A stretch of DNA of 64,000 bases from Streptomyces xanthochromogenes (GCF_014650455.1 NZ_BMUZ01000003.1:310001-374000); one strand, 5' to 3'. Numbered from the stretch's first letter, positions 26,198-35,322 are shown. Notes: a model not told the origin generated them from the letters alone. Translations and numbers: made by a program.

Positions 26198-28411
26198 ATG
26201 ACGAACGAGCAGTCCCCCGGAGCACGAACCGCCAGGTCCGTGACGAGTCCCGTTGCCGAGCGCGCCGGCTGGGACGAAGTGGATGTGCGGGCCGTGGACA
26301 CCGTACGGCTGTTGGCGGCCGACGCGGTCCAGAAGGTCGGCAACGGCCACCCGGGCACGGCGATGAGCCTGGCCCCCCTGGCATACCTGCTGTTCCAGAA
26401 CGTGATGCGTCACGACCCGAGCGACGACACATGGCTCGGGCGGGACCGTTTCGTACTCTCCTGCGGACATTCGAGCCTGACCCTCTACATCCAGCTCTAC
26501 CTGGCCGGCTTCGGCCTGGAACTGTCCGACATCGAGGCGTACCGGACCTGGGAATCCGCCACCCCCGGGCACCCCGAGCACGGACACACCCGCGGGGTCG
26601 AGATCACCACCGGTCCGCTGGGCCAGGGCCTGGCGAGCGCGGTCGGTATGGCGATGGCCGCACGCCGTGAGCGCGGACTGCTCGATCCCGACGCCGAGCC
26701 GGGCACCAGCCCCTTCGACCACCACGTCTACGTCATCGCCTCCGACGGCGACATGATGGAAGGCGTCACCTCCGAAGCCTCCTCCCTGGCGGGGCATCAG
26801 GAGCTCGGCAATCTGACCGTGTTCTACGACTCCAACCACATCTCGATCGAGGACGACACGGACGTCGCCTTCAGCGAGGACGTCCCGGCCCGGTACGCCG
26901 CGTACGGGTGGCACGTGCAGACCGTCGACTGGACGGTCACCGGCGAGTACGTCGAGGACGTCGACGCGCTCCTGGCCGCCGTGCGCGCCGCCCGGGACGA
27001 GACGGGCCGCCCCTCCCTGATCATGCTGCGCACCCTCATCGGCTGGCCGGCGCCCACCAAGCAGAACACCGGCAAGGCGCACGGCGCCGCGCTGGGTGAG
27101 GACGAGGTCGCCGCCACCAAGAAGGTGCTGGGCTTCGACCCCGACCAGCACTTCACCGTCGACGACGACGTCCTGGCCCGGACCCGCCAGGCACGCGACC
27201 GCGGCCGTGAGGCACACGCCGCCTGGGACGAGGACTTCGCCGCCTGGCGCACCGCGAACCCGCAGCGCGCGGCGCTGCTCGACCGGTTGCAGGCGCAGCG
27301 GCTGCCCGAAGGCTGGGAGAACGCACTGCCCGCCTTTCCCGCCGACGAAAAGGGAATGGCCACCCGTGCCGCGTCGGGCAAGGTCCTCAGCGCGCTGGCA
27401 CCCGTCCTTCCGGAGCTGTGGGGCGGCTCCGCCGACTTGGCCGGCAGCAACAACACGACCATGGACGGGGAGCCGTCCTTCGTGCCGGCCGACCGCCAGA
27501 CCAAGGACTGGAAGGGCGGCCCGTACGGGCGCACCCTGCACTTCGGCATCCGTGAGCACGCGATGGGCGCGATCCTCAACGGCATCGCCCTCCAGAGCCT
27601 CACCCGGCCCTACGGCGGCACGTTCCTGACCTTCTCCGACTACATGCGGCCCGCCGTGCGCCTGGCCGCCCTGATGCAACTGCCGGCCACCTACGTGTGG
27701 ACCCACGACTCCATCGGCCTGGGCGAGGACGGCCCCACCCACCAGCCCGTCGAACACCTCGCCGCGCTGCGCGCCATCCCCGGCCTTGACGTAGTACGTC
27801 CTGGGGACGCGAACGAGACGACCGCGTGCTGGCAGGCCATCCTCGAACACCACGACCGGCCCGCGGGTCTGATCCTGAGCCGGCAGAACCTGCCGGTCCT
27901 GGACCGCGAAAGCGGCGAGTACGCACCCGCGCGGGAAGCGGCCCGGGGCGGGTACGTCCTGGCCGACACGGCGGAGGGAAGCGATCCCGACGTCATCCTG
28001 ATCGCCACAGGCTCGGAGGTCCATCTCGCCCTGGAGGCACGCTCGTTGCTGACCGCCGACGGGCTCGCCGTCCGGGTGGTCTCGATGCCGTGTCGGGAGT
28101 GGTTCGCCGCTCAGCCCCAGGGATACCAGGACCAGGTCCTGCCGCCGACCGTACGCGCACGCGTCAGCGTGGAGGCCGCCGTCGGGCAGGGCTGGCGCGA
28201 CGTCGTCGGTGATGCGGGCCGGATCGTCGCCTTGGAGCACTACGGTGCGTCCGCCGACTACGTGCGGCTGTACACCGAGTTCGGGATCACGCCCGCGGCC
28301 ATCGCCGCAGCGGCTCACGACAGCATCCACGACACCCGGCAGCCGCCGCGCCCCGGCGGGCAGCAGCAGGCGGCAGCTCCCACCGAGGGAGGCACCGGCG
28401 ACAGGACCTGA
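26198..28411 (+). CDS. tkt: Transketolase
   Basis: A 737-residue cytosolic enzyme with ATG 26198 eight bases after AAGGAG. The thiamine diphosphate domain has [37 protein letters not shown] and [20 protein letters not shown] ending with [11 protein letters not shown]. The middle domain has the catalytic-Glu segment [16 protein letters not shown] and [20 protein letters not shown]. The last ~30 residues are a Pro/Gln/Gly-rich tail. With tal it completes the non-oxidative pentose phosphate pathway. No other genes of the pathway are near, so this is probably a second, specialised copy. It ends at a strong bidirectional hairpin. Confidence 0.96.
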   Translation: MTNEQSPGARTARSVTSPVAERAGWDEVDVRAVDTVRLLAADAVQKVGNGHPGTAMSLAPLAYLLFQNVMRHDPSDDTWLGRDRFVLSCGHSSLTLYIQLYLAGFGLELSDIEAYRTWESATPGHPEHGHTRGVEITTGPLGQGLASAVGMAMAARRERGLLDPDAEPGTSPFDHHVYVIASDGDMMEGVTSEASSLAGHQELGNLTVFYDSNHISIEDDTDVAFSEDVPARYAAYGWHVQTVDWTVTGEYVEDVDALLAAVRAARDETGRPSLIMLRTLIGWPAPTKQNTGKAHGAALGEDEVAATKKVLGFDPDQHFTVDDDVLARTRQARDRGREAHAAWDEDFAAWRTANPQRAALLDRLQAQRLPEGWENALPAFPADEKGMATRAASGKVLSALAPVLPELWGGSADLAGSNNTTMDGEPSFVPADRQTKDWKGGPYGRTLHFGIREHAMGAILNGIALQSLTRPYGGTFLTFSDYMRPAVRLAALMQLPATYVWTHDSIGLGEDGPTHQPVEHLAALRAIPGLDVVRPGDANETTACWQAILEHHDRPAGLILSRQNLPVLDRESGEYAPAREAARGGYVLADTAEGSDPDVILIATGSEVHLALEARSLLTADGLAVRVVSMPCREWFAAQPQGYQDQVLPPTVRARVSVEAAVGQGWRDVVGDAGRIVALEHYGASADYVRLYTEFGITPAAIAAAAHDSIHDTRQPPRPGGQQQAAAPTEGGTGDRT

Positions 28412-28432
28412 TCCCGCCGGGATTCGGGAGCG

Positions 28433-28476
28433 TTCAGCGGCTCGTCCGTCGCGGTACTGGCGGACGAGCCGCTGAA
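28433..28476. terminator. Bidirectional hairpin between tkt and VOC gene
   Basis: TTCAGCGGCTCGTCCG (28433-28448) and CGGACGAGCCGCTGAA (28461-28476) form a 16-bp perfect stem with a 12-base loop, lying between the ends of two convergent genes. Confidence 0.85.
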
Positions 28477-28487
28477 GCGGCGGGCTC

Positions 28488-28916
28488 TCAGTCGACGCAG
28501 AACTCGTTGCCTTCGATGTCCAGCATCGGGATGCACGCGTCATGGCCGTCATACAGCGTTCGCACGTGTACCGCGCCGAGAGCGATGAGCCGCGCACACT
28601 CCGCCTCCAGCGCGGCGAGACGCTCCTTGCCCACCAGACCGGTGCCGACGCGCACATCGAGATGCACCCGGTTTTTGACGGCCTTCCCCTCGGGAACGCG
28701 CTGGAAGTACAGTCGCGGGCCCACACCCGAGGGATCTGTGCAGGCGAACCACGAATCCCGCTCCTCGGGCGGCTGCGCCTGCTGGAAGTCGTGCCATGTG
28801 GCAAACCCCTCGGGCGGAGGCGGTACGACGTACCCCAACACCTCGCACCAGAAACGAGCGAGCCGCTCAGGTTCCGCGCAGTCAAAGGTGACTTGGAACT
28901 TCTTGATCTCCGACAC
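28488..28916 (-). CDS. VOC-family (glyoxalase-like) protein
   Basis: A 142-residue protein starting at GTG 28916. It has the two half-domains of a glyoxalase/bleomycin-resistance fold: KFQVTFDCAEPERLARFWCE with VLGY, and VHLDVRVGTGLVGKERLAAL with IPMLDIEGNEFCV at the end. This subtype (Glyoxalase_6-like, starting with a 'CAEPERLARFW' helix) is common in streptomycetes and has no assigned substrate. No ribosome site of note precedes the GTG. Confidence 0.82.
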   Translation of the reverse strand: MSEIKKFQVTFDCAEPERLARFWCEVLGYVVPPPPEGFATWHDFQQAQPPEERDSWFACTDPSGVGPRLYFQRVPEGKAVKNRVHLDVRVGTGLVGKERLAALEAECARLIALGAVHVRTLYDGHDACIPMLDIEGNEFCVD

Positions 28917-29010
28917 CGGCGCACCGTAGCAGGCGGCTCCGTTCGATCTCCTCCGCCGGATCCGCCGCCCCCCCTCGCCCGCGCCCTGCGAGACACCTCT
29001 CGGGGGCGCT

Positions 29011-29415
29011 TCAGTCAGTCTCCCCCACCGCATAGCCGGGCACGGACGGCCACCGGACAGTGAGCACCACCGACTCCTCCTCGGCAAACCACGAGTGGTC
29101 GACTCCGCGCCCCCACACGACGTAGTCGCCCTGTTCCGCCAGAAGAACGCTGCGGCCCGGCAGTTCGACGCGGAAGCGACCACTGATCAGAACCAGCAGA
29201 GCCGTGCGTTCCTCGCCCCTCACCCACTGCGCTCGCTCGTCGGCACGGGGGTGGACACCCCATTTGATCTCCAGTGCCTCACTGTGGCGCGGATCGCCGG
29301 GTTCCTTGAAGTGTCCGAGAAGCCAGCCCCGGTCGAGTGCCGCGTCCTTGCCCGCGTTTCCCACATACACGCTGTCGTTCACACGGCCGAACGCTAGCAG
29401 CCGCCGTGTGCTCAT
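29011..29415 (-). CDS. Cupin-fold protein
   Basis: A 134-residue protein starting at ATG 29415 (MSTRRLLAFGRVNDSVYVGN). It has a single jelly-roll: EIKWGVHPRADERAQWV, the central ALLVLISGRFRVELPGRSVL and GDYVVWGRGVDHSWFAEEES with a likely metal-ligand His. This resembles signal/small-molecule-binding cupins without a known catalytic role. It lies 96 bp after the VOC gene start region on the same strand, but it is separated from it by a gap and need not be co-transcribed. Confidence 0.75.
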   Translation of the reverse strand: MSTRRLLAFGRVNDSVYVGNAGKDAALDRGWLLGHFKEPGDPRHSEALEIKWGVHPRADERAQWVRGEERTALLVLISGRFRVELPGRSVLLAEQGDYVVWGRGVDHSWFAEEESVVLTVRWPSVPGYAVGETD

Positions 29416-29480
29416 CGTCGGCGACCTGAAGCGACGCTGACGATGAGTCAGCACGGCGGCCGACCGGTGCATGTGCCGGT

Positions 29481-29508
29481 GCCGTGCGCCGTGCGCCGTG
29501 CGCCGTGC
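29481..29508. repeat. 7-bp tandem repeat, four copies
   Basis: CCGTGCG is repeated four times without error upstream of the cupin gene. Such exact short repeats can change copy number by slippage. Confidence 0.8.
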
Positions 29509-29567
29509 GCCGGGGTGAACGAAACCGGATGTGCGGGCTGTGCCGCGAGCACGGGGCGCGCGCGTTA

Positions 29568-29891
29568 CTACACGGCAGTGCCGGGGCCCCCGTCGAGGGA
29601 GGCCTGGTAGGCGTCCGCATGAGTGGAAGCGTCCTTGACGAGGTCGTCGCAGAACGCGGCGACGTCGTTGCCGATGAGCTCCAGAACCCCCTTGCCCGCG
29701 GCGGCACCCGTCTCGAAGAAGTCGACGATCCCGGGGAGCAGGGGGCCGTCGGGCAGGTCGATCGGCCCGACCTTGAAGAAGTACTTCTGCATCTCCCTGT
29801 AGACGATCCGGTAGTCCGGCGGAAGCGCCTTGACCCGGGCCGTGTGAGCCCGCCACTGCTTCTTGCCCTCGATGATGTCCTGGATGCCCAT
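29568..29891 (-). CDS. DUF1048 protein (second of a tandem pair)
   Basis: A 107-residue helical protein of the DUF1048 family (MGIQDIIEGKKQWRAHTARV, ALPPDYRIVYREMQKYFF, GPLLPGIVDFFETGAAAGKG, GNDVAAFCDDLVKDA). It is a paralogue of the next gene upstream, from which it is separated by a single base (TGA, then ATG at 29891). Members are usually encoded next to PadR regulators, as in the lftRS pair of Listeria. The molecular job is unclear; a partner or modulator of the PadR protein is one option. Confidence 0.85.
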   Translation of the reverse strand: MGIQDIIEGKKQWRAHTARVKALPPDYRIVYREMQKYFFKVGPIDLPDGPLLPGIVDFFETGAAAGKGVLELIGNDVAAFCDDLVKDASTHADAYQASLDGGPGTAV

Positions 29892-29892
29892 G

Positions 29893-30249
29893 TCAGCCTC
29901 CCAGCCGGCTCAGTTTCCTTGCCACGTTCCTGTTCAGCTGCTCGCGCCACCGGTCGCGATACGTACGAGCCCCTTCTCCACCGGCCAGGGCCGTGCTGAA
30001 GCCCTGGACGTCGTCCCCGAGCACCTCGTGGGCGCTCTGGCCGTCAGCTGCTGTCTCCTCCAGCAGCCCCAGGGCCGCGTCGAGGATCGGCATGAGGTTG
30101 CGACCGGTGAAGTTCCCCTGGGGAAGAAGGTGGGTCTTGATCTCTTCCCACGCCGCCCGGTGGTCCGGCGGCAGAGCCTCGGCCCGGGCTTCGAAAGCCT
30201 TCCACTCCCTGGTGAGATCGCTGCCCGTGATGGTCTCCCAGAAGTTCAT
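29893..30249 (-). CDS. DUF1048 protein (first of a tandem pair)
   Basis: A 118-residue helical protein starting at ATG 30249, which overlaps the PadR stop as ATGA. It has the same layout as its neighbour: WKAFEARAEALPPDHRAAWE, EIKTHLLPQGNFTGRNLMPI and LGDDVQGFSTAL, ending in a basic tail (LNRNVARKLSRL). The two DUF1048 proteins probably arose by duplication and may form a heterodimer. Translation is coupled to the PadR gene. Confidence 0.85.
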   Translation of the reverse strand: MNFWETITGSDLTREWKAFEARAEALPPDHRAAWEEIKTHLLPQGNFTGRNLMPILDAALGLLEETAADGQSAHEVLGDDVQGFSTALAGGEGARTYRDRWREQLNRNVARKLSRLGG

Positions 30250-30554
30250 CTCCCGCCCCCCTTGAGCCTGTTGATACGTGCTGAGACGTACTGCCATTTC
30301 GCCCAGAACGTCGCGAGCTCATCGCGGCCGGCGTCGTTGAGTGTGTAGAACTTGCGCGGCGGGCCGACTCCGGACGGCTGCTTCGTCACGTGGACGAATT
30401 GGTTCCTCTCCAGCCGCAACAGGATGGTGTACACCGTTCCTTCGACGACATCGGTGAATCCGAGCTCGTTCAGCCGACGGGTGATGGCGTACCCGTAGGT
30501 TTCTTCGTTGCCGATGATTTCGAGCACGCAGCCTTCGAGCGTGCCCTTCAACAT
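30246..30554 (-). CDS. PadR-family transcriptional regulator
   Basis: A 102-residue single-domain PadR protein: MLKGTLEGCVLEIIGNEETY with GYAITRRLNELGF, then VVEGTVYTILLRLERNQFVH and the wing GPPRKFYTLNDAGRDELATF. It heads a compact three-gene operon with two DUF1048 genes. A 24-bp palindrome lies 66-89 bp upstream of its start and is the obvious autoregulatory site. Small PadR proteins of this type often respond directly to a toxic compound; no transporter gene is adjacent here. Confidence 0.92.
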   Translation of the reverse strand: MLKGTLEGCVLEIIGNEETYGYAITRRLNELGFTDVVEGTVYTILLRLERNQFVHVTKQPSGVGPPRKFYTLNDAGRDELATFWAKWQYVSARINRLKGGGR

Positions 30555-30619
30555 CTCCGTCAGGTCGTCTATCGCCGGTCCTCCTCGGTCTTCCTCAGCC
30601 GCTCACCCAGTACTACGTA

Positions 30620-30643
30620 ATACCGAGTACTAGTACACGGTAT
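30620..30643. promoter_or_regulatory. 24-bp palindrome, PadR operator candidate
   Basis: ATACCG-A-GTACTAGTAC-A-CGGTAT is symmetric except for one base pair position (the A at 30626 and 30637). The core GTACTAGTAC is perfect. It is AT-rich compared with its surroundings and lies in the promoter position of the PadR operon, so binding there would block transcription. Confidence 0.75.
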
Positions 30644-30746
30644 CACCGAGTAGTGGAAGAAGTCGGTGCCGCAGAGGATCGGACGCAGAGTCGCTCCCTG
30701 ATTCCCGACTACGGGCGGCAGTTCGCCGGGCAGCGCCGGGAGCGGT

Positions 30747-31094
30747 TCACGAGGCGGCGGCCTTACAGGCGTCGGTCAGGCTCGGAAAGAGGGCGAGGGC
30801 CATGTCGGCGCCCGTGATCTCCAGCACCCGCAGGAGTTGGGGCTGCGCGGCGGCGATCCGCAGCGTGGTGGTGCGGTGGATCCGCAGGAGGAGGTTCAGA
30901 GTGGAGGAGTCGGCGAAAGGCACTGCGGAAGCGTCGAACACGACGACCGGCCGCGTGGCTGCGGCTTCCTCCAGGGCTTGTTGCAGGGGGGCCAGTGTCT
31001 CGGCGTCCAGTTCTCCCTCGGCCGCCACCACCCAACTGTCGTTCCGTGCGTACTGGTGCACGCGAAGGGCGGGACTGCGAGGGGTCTGGGACAT
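30747..31094 (-). CDS. STAS-domain anti-sigma factor antagonist-like protein
   Basis: A 115-residue single STAS domain starting at ATG 31094 with AGGAG eight bases upstream. It contains WVVAAEGELDAETLAPLQQAL, PVVVFDASAVPFADSSTLNL with the Ser pair where anti-sigma kinases phosphorylate, and a C-terminal helix. Streptomycetes have many such proteins that bind RsbW-like kinases. No partner kinase or sigma gene is adjacent. Confidence 0.88.
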   Translation of the reverse strand: MSQTPRSPALRVHQYARNDSWVVAAEGELDAETLAPLQQALEEAAATRPVVVFDASAVPFADSSTLNLLLRIHRTTTLRIAAAQPQLLRVLEITGADMALALFPSLTDACKAAAS

Positions 31095-31534
31095 GCGGTT
31101 CTCTCCTGTGTGCGGGGGCTGGGCACCCGCACATCTTGTCGCGTGCGGAGGGTCTGAAGCCACCCCGGCCCGCGCCAAGTACTCCTCCGGCACGGGGTTG
31201 AGCAGATCCCGTCTTCGCTGACCCCGGCTTCGTCCGCCGAATGGGCCGAGGTCCTGCGGGGCCGAGCAGGCAGGCTCCGGGCAGTCGCCCCGAGGCGCGC
31301 TCGACCGCGGACGAGGCGAGGGCGGTCAGGGCCCCGCAATCTACTCGTCCCGCTCGCCGCGGAGGAGGAGGCGCCGTGGAGGAGGAGGGTGCCGCGGAGG
31401 AGGAAGGTGTCGCCCTCTGCTCGACGATGTCCACGAAGCAAGCCGCGCGCCTCGCCCTGGAGGCCATGCGACGGCCTCGGCTCGTGTCGCGGCCCGGCCC
31501 CTGGAGCGGGGCCGGGCCGCGGTTCCGTGCGGTG
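31095..31534. other. Gene-free region with GA-rich repeats
   Basis: About 440 bp between two minus-strand genes. It includes three imperfect 17-18 bp purine-rich repeats (31366-31418). Open frames on both strands here have no ribosome sites and are built on these repeats. The STAS gene's promoter should lie in 31095-31200. Confidence 0.4.
31366..31418. repeat. Three imperfect 18-bp purine-rich repeats
   Basis: GCCGCGGAGGAGGAGGC, GCCGTGGAGGAGGAGGGT and GCCGCGGAGGAGGAAGGT follow one another. They form a strand-biased GA tract. Confidence 0.7.
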
Positions 31535-32593
31535 TCAGGACGCCGCGGTGCCGAGCGTGTCGGTGTCGATGACGGCGCGGTAGCGGACCGCGCCGCTGAC
31601 GACCTTCTCGTAGTACTCGTCGACCTGGTCGGCGGAGATGAGCTCGATGGTGGCGGTGATGCCGTGCTCGGCGCAGAAGTCGAGCATTTCCTGCGTCTGT
31701 TCAAGACCGCCCACCATGGAACCGGCCACCGCCCTGCGCATGGCCAGCAGCGCGAACGCCGGGATCTCCAGCGCGTCGCTGGGGGCGCCGAGGTTGACCA
31801 TGGTGCCGCCCCGGCCGAGCGTGCCGAGGAACTTGTCCAGCGGGATGCCGGCGCCGACCGTGTTGACCAGGACGTCGAAGTGGCCCGCCAGTCGGTCGAA
31901 GGCGCTCCCGTCCTCCGTGGCGTAGTAGTGCTCGGCACCGAAGGCCAGGCCGTCCTCCTTCTTGGAGTCCGTCCGGCTCAGCACGGACACCTCGGCACCG
32001 AGCGCCGCCGCGATCTTCACGGCCACGTGCCCCAGGCCGCCCATCCCGATCACCCCGACCTTGACGCCGGGCCCCACGCCATACCGCTTCAGAGGGGCGT
32101 ACGTGGTGATCCCCGCGCACAGCAGCGGGGTGGTCGCGGCCAGGTCCGCCCCGTCGGGGATCTTCAGGACGAAATGGTCGCGTACGACGATCCCCCGGCT
32201 GTAGCCGCCGTAGGTGACGTCTCCCTGGTAGTCCTTCTGGGCGTACGTCTGGACGACACCCCGGGAGCAGAACTGCTCCTCGCCGTCGCGGCACGCCTCG
32301 CACTCCAGGCAGGAGTCGACGAAGCATCCGACACCGACCACGTCGCCGACCCGGTGGGCGGTCACGTCCGGGCCGACTTCGGCGACGGTGCCGATGATCT
32401 CGTGGCCCGGGGTCATCGGGAAGAGCGCGACGCCCCATTCGTCGCGGGCCTGGTGAATGTCCGAATGGCAGATACCGGCGTAGCGGATGTCGATCCGCAC
32501 GTCGTTCGGCCGGAGGTCCCTGCGCTCCAGAGTGATCCTCTCGAACGGAGAGCCGGCCTTGCTGGTGGACAGCGCCGGAACCGTCGTGGACAT
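31535..32593 (-). CDS. Zinc-dependent NAD(P) alcohol dehydrogenase (YahK/CAD-like)
   Basis: A 352-residue MDR enzyme. ATG 32593 has AAGGAG nine bases upstream. The catalytic zinc site is YAGICHSDIHQ (Cys, His), PGHEIIGTV (His-Glu) and a later Cys (LLCAGITTYAPL); the structural zinc Cys set is CLECEACRDGEEQFCS. The Rossmann motif is VGVIGMGGLGHVAVKIA. This is the cinnamyl/YahK-type NADP alcohol dehydrogenase subgroup, probably reducing aldehydes. It stands alone before a peroxiredoxin gene, which may hint at electrophile or oxidative stress. Confidence 0.94.
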   Translation of the reverse strand: MSTTVPALSTSKAGSPFERITLERRDLRPNDVRIDIRYAGICHSDIHQARDEWGVALFPMTPGHEIIGTVAEVGPDVTAHRVGDVVGVGCFVDSCLECEACRDGEEQFCSRGVVQTYAQKDYQGDVTYGGYSRGIVVRDHFVLKIPDGADLAATTPLLCAGITTYAPLKRYGVGPGVKVGVIGMGGLGHVAVKIAAALGAEVSVLSRTDSKKEDGLAFGAEHYYATEDGSAFDRLAGHFDVLVNTVGAGIPLDKFLGTLGRGGTMVNLGAPSDALEIPAFALLAMRRAVAGSMVGGLEQTQEMLDFCAEHGITATIELISADQVDEYYEKVVSGAVRYRAVIDTDTLGTAAS

Positions 32594-32784
32594 CGCGTCA
32601 CGCTCCTTACCCGAGTTACCCAGTGATGGTTTCTTTCTTCCCATACCCGGACAAAGGGCGCATGCACGCGTTCAGGGGCCGAGTACCTGCCTTCGGGCAA
32701 CACAAACGGTCGGCGTCGTCCCCGCTCCCGGCCGCCGAACCGAGCAGCCACCCGGTCGGAGCCACTCGGGCGGCCGCGCCCGGC

Positions 32785-33270
32785 TCAGCTCGCCTGGAGC
32801 CGGGTGAGCTCGCGCGTCAGGGTGTCCACGCTCTGGAAGGTGGCGCCGAGCAGCGCGACGTGCTTCCAGAAGAGCGTGCCGTCGGGGGCAACGAGGAAGA
32901 CGGCCCGGCGCAGGCCGATCCCGGGAGCGGCGATGCCGAAGGAACGGGCCACCGTCCGGTCGGTGTCGGCCAGCAGCGGCATGCCGAGCCGGTGCTTGCG
33001 GGCGAAGGCCTCGTGGCTGTCCAGCGACTGCGGGCTGATGGCCCATACATCTGCGCCGCAGTCGGCGAACGCCTCCAACCCACTGGAGTACGAGCACAGT
33101 TGGCGGGTGCACACCGAAGTGTCATCGCCCGGGTAGAAGGCGAGCACCAAGGGGCGGCTGCGGTCGGCGCGCAGCCGGTACTCGCCCCGTTCGAAGCGTT
33201 CCTGAGTGAGGACACCTCCGGGGAGCTGGAAATCCGGAACTGCCTGCCCCTGCTGCGGAATCGAAACCAC
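32785..33270 (-). CDS. Peroxiredoxin (AhpC/TSA, Bcp-like)
   Basis: A 161-residue thioredoxin-fold protein starting at GTG 33270 with GGAGG about ten bases upstream. The active site is LVLAFYPGDDTSVCTRQLCS, with peroxidatic Cys in the position of the usual PxxxTxxC and a second Cys five residues later, as in Bcp/PrxQ. ISPQSLDSHEAFARKHRLG and PLLADTDRTVARSFGI follow. The Pro-Thr of the consensus is partly changed (GDDTSVC), a mild oddity. It probably reduces organic peroxides. Confidence 0.88.
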   Translation of the reverse strand: MVSIPQQGQAVPDFQLPGGVLTQERFERGEYRLRADRSRPLVLAFYPGDDTSVCTRQLCSYSSGLEAFADCGADVWAISPQSLDSHEAFARKHRLGMPLLADTDRTVARSFGIAAPGIGLRRAVFLVAPDGTLFWKHVALLGATFQSVDTLTRELTRLQAS

Positions 33271-33414
33271 GGGTCGGACCCTCCTCGTCAGATGCGTCCA
33301 CCCTACGTGCGGGGGGGTGCGCCCATCCTGTCTGCGGGTAGGGGCATCTCCCTACGTGCGGGGAGGCGGACTGCGGTCGGCCCGCCTCCCTGTGGCGTGG
33401 TCGGACAGCAGCGC

Positions 33415-34317
33415 CTACGACTCTCCGCTCACGGCCAGCGCGGTTCGCGCCAGCTCGCGCAGCCAGGTGTGGGCCTGGTCGGTGTCGTAGCGCTGATGCC
33501 ACGACAGGTACACCGTCGCCGACGGCAGCTCCAGCGGGAGCGGAAGGGCGACGAGGCCGAGGTCGGCGATCGACCGCGTGGTCGCTTCCGGCACGCTGAC
33601 CAGGAGATCGGAGCCGCGCGCGAACTCCAGCGCGGCGGCTTCCGTCGGCGCGGTCGCCACCACGCTGCGCGTGAGGCCGAGCCGTGCGAGGGCGTCGTCG
33701 AGACCGTTGCTGAGGTTTCCGCGGCGCGAGACGGTGACGTGTTCAGCCGCGGCGTACCGCTTGGCGGTGACGGTCTTGACGCGGGTGAGGGGATGTCCGC
33801 GCCTCACGACGACGACGAGGCGAGTCTCCCCCACGGACTCGGCACGGATGTCCGGTGCGCTCGGACGGCCGGCGTTCGCCTCCAGGTCGACCTCTCCGCG
33901 TCTCAACTCGGGGCTGTCGATGCTGGATTCCGCGACGAATCGCAGTCGGACGCCGGGCGCCTGTTCGCGCACGGAGGCGAGCAGGGCGGGCCCGCTCAAG
34001 GCGACCAGGGAGTCGTGCCAGCGGAGGGTGAAAGTGCGCTCCAGCGTCGCCAGATCGAGTTCGCGGCTCGGCGCCAGTACGCCCTGGACCTCGTGCAGCA
34101 GCTCGTGCACCTGTTGACGGACGGCGATCGCGTACGGCGTCGGAGTCATCGTGCGGCCCGTGCGCACCAGGATCTCGTCCCCGGTCGTGCGCCGGATCCG
34201 CCCCAGGCTCCGGCTCATCGCCGGGGCGGTGACGTGCAGCCGCGCGGCCGCCCCGGCCACGCTTCCCTCTTCCAGCAGCGCGTCGAGCGCGGCGAGCAGG
34301 TTCAAATCCAATTGCAT
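33415..34317 (-). CDS. LysR-family regulator (NodD/LinR-like)
   Basis: A 300-residue regulator starting MQLDLNLLAALDALLEEGSV, with AAARLHVTAPAMSRSLGRIR and GDEILVRTGRTMTPTPYA as the winged helix, then an effector domain. This N-terminal pattern is typical of the LinR/NahR-like LysR branch. It is divergent from the IMPase-like gene; the 137-bp gap is AT-rich and contains GCCCA (34336-34340) and TGGGC (34363-34367) arms. It most likely controls the IMPase-like/reductase pair. Confidence 0.92.
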   Translation of the reverse strand: MQLDLNLLAALDALLEEGSVAGAAARLHVTAPAMSRSLGRIRRTTGDEILVRTGRTMTPTPYAIAVRQQVHELLHEVQGVLAPSRELDLATLERTFTLRWHDSLVALSGPALLASVREQAPGVRLRFVAESSIDSPELRRGEVDLEANAGRPSAPDIRAESVGETRLVVVVRRGHPLTRVKTVTAKRYAAAEHVTVSRRGNLSNGLDDALARLGLTRSVVATAPTEAAALEFARGSDLLVSVPEATTRSIADLGLVALPLPLELPSATVYLSWHQRYDTDQAHTWLRELARTALAVSGES

Positions 34318-34454
34318 ACGAGTAATCCTACGCGTGCCCAACATGCATTTGAAGTTAATCGATGGGCTCTATACCTTTTAGATCAGAGCGCAGCACGGAA
34401 CACGCAGCTCACCGCAACGGCCTCAACCACCGCTCTATACAAGGGAGTTCGACC

Positions 34455-35276
34455 ATGTCCGAAACGCTTCAGACCACTGACATCATCGCCGCCGCCGACG
34501 CCGATCTGCTCGCCGAGACCGCGAGCGCCGTGCGCGCGGCCGGTGCGGCGCTGCGCGAGCGCTTCGGCGAGGTGGTCGGCTACCAGACCCGCGAAGAGCT
34601 GATGGACGCACTCGCCGCCAACGACAACGCCGCTCTCGACATCCTGCGCCCCCGCCTCACGAAGCTGCGCCCCGAAGCGGGCTGGGTGGAGGACGAGTTG
34701 AACGGCGGGGCGCTGCCGGCCGGCGAATGGTGGGTCGTCGACCCGGCCGAGGGCAACGTCAACCACCTGCACGCCCTGCCTGATTGGGCGGTGACCGCCA
34801 CGCTGGTGCGCGAGAACCAGCCGGTGCTCACCGTGGTCCACCTGCCGTTGACGGGCGAGACCTACACCGCGCTCAAGGGCGCGGGCGCCCACCTCGACGG
34901 AGAGCCGCTGCGCGTCTCCGCGAGTGCGGACCTCGGCCTGAGCATCGTGGCCACCAGCCAGGCCCGGCCGGACGAGGACGAGAAGGTCGTCCGGCGCGTC
35001 GGCTCCTCGATCACCGCGATGCTCTTCGACGCGCTCGTCGTCCGCACCTCCGTGCCCGCCACGCTGCACCTGGTGAACGTGGCCGCCGGCCGGATCGACG
35101 CCTTCTGGCAGTTCGCCGGCGCCCGCGCGGACCTGCTGCCCGGGGCACTGCTCGTCACCGAGGCCGGCGGACGCATCTCCGACGCCGAGGGCCGCCCCTG
35201 GACCCCGCAGAGCGAGAGCTTCCTGGCCGCCGCGCCCGGCGTCCACGCCGAGGCCGCCGCCACTCTCTCGCGCTGA
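34455..35276 (+). CDS. Inositol monophosphatase-like protein with altered metal motif
   Basis: A 273-residue protein starting at ATG 34455, eight bases after GGGAG. The fold is that of the IMPase/FIG superfamily: WVEDELNGG stands in for the usual EE motif, WWVVDPAEGNVNHLHALPDW for the DPLDGTxN motif, and a C-terminal QFAGARADLLPGALLVTEAGG for the WDxAAG motif. The second Asp of DPxDG is Glu here, Thr is Asn, and the terminal WD is changed. These alterations suggest weak or different phosphatase activity, or a non-catalytic role. It forms a probable operon with the reductase 46 bp downstream under the divergent LysR. Confidence 0.82.
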   Translation: MSETLQTTDIIAAADADLLAETASAVRAAGAALRERFGEVVGYQTREELMDALAANDNAALDILRPRLTKLRPEAGWVEDELNGGALPAGEWWVVDPAEGNVNHLHALPDWAVTATLVRENQPVLTVVHLPLTGETYTALKGAGAHLDGEPLRVSASADLGLSIVATSQARPDEDEKVVRRVGSSITAMLFDALVVRTSVPATLHLVNVAAGRIDAFWQFAGARADLLPGALLVTEAGGRISDAEGRPWTPQSESFLAAAPGVHAEAAATLSR

Positions 35277-35322
35277 CCGCACACCACCACATCCCGTAGG
35301 TACGGAAGGACCGGATCTCCTC

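Noticed and set aside
25871..28996. A 1041-codon open frame on the minus strand opposite the transketolase
   Set aside because: It lies fully on the other strand of a well-supported gene, has no family resemblance and is explained by high G+C at third codon positions.
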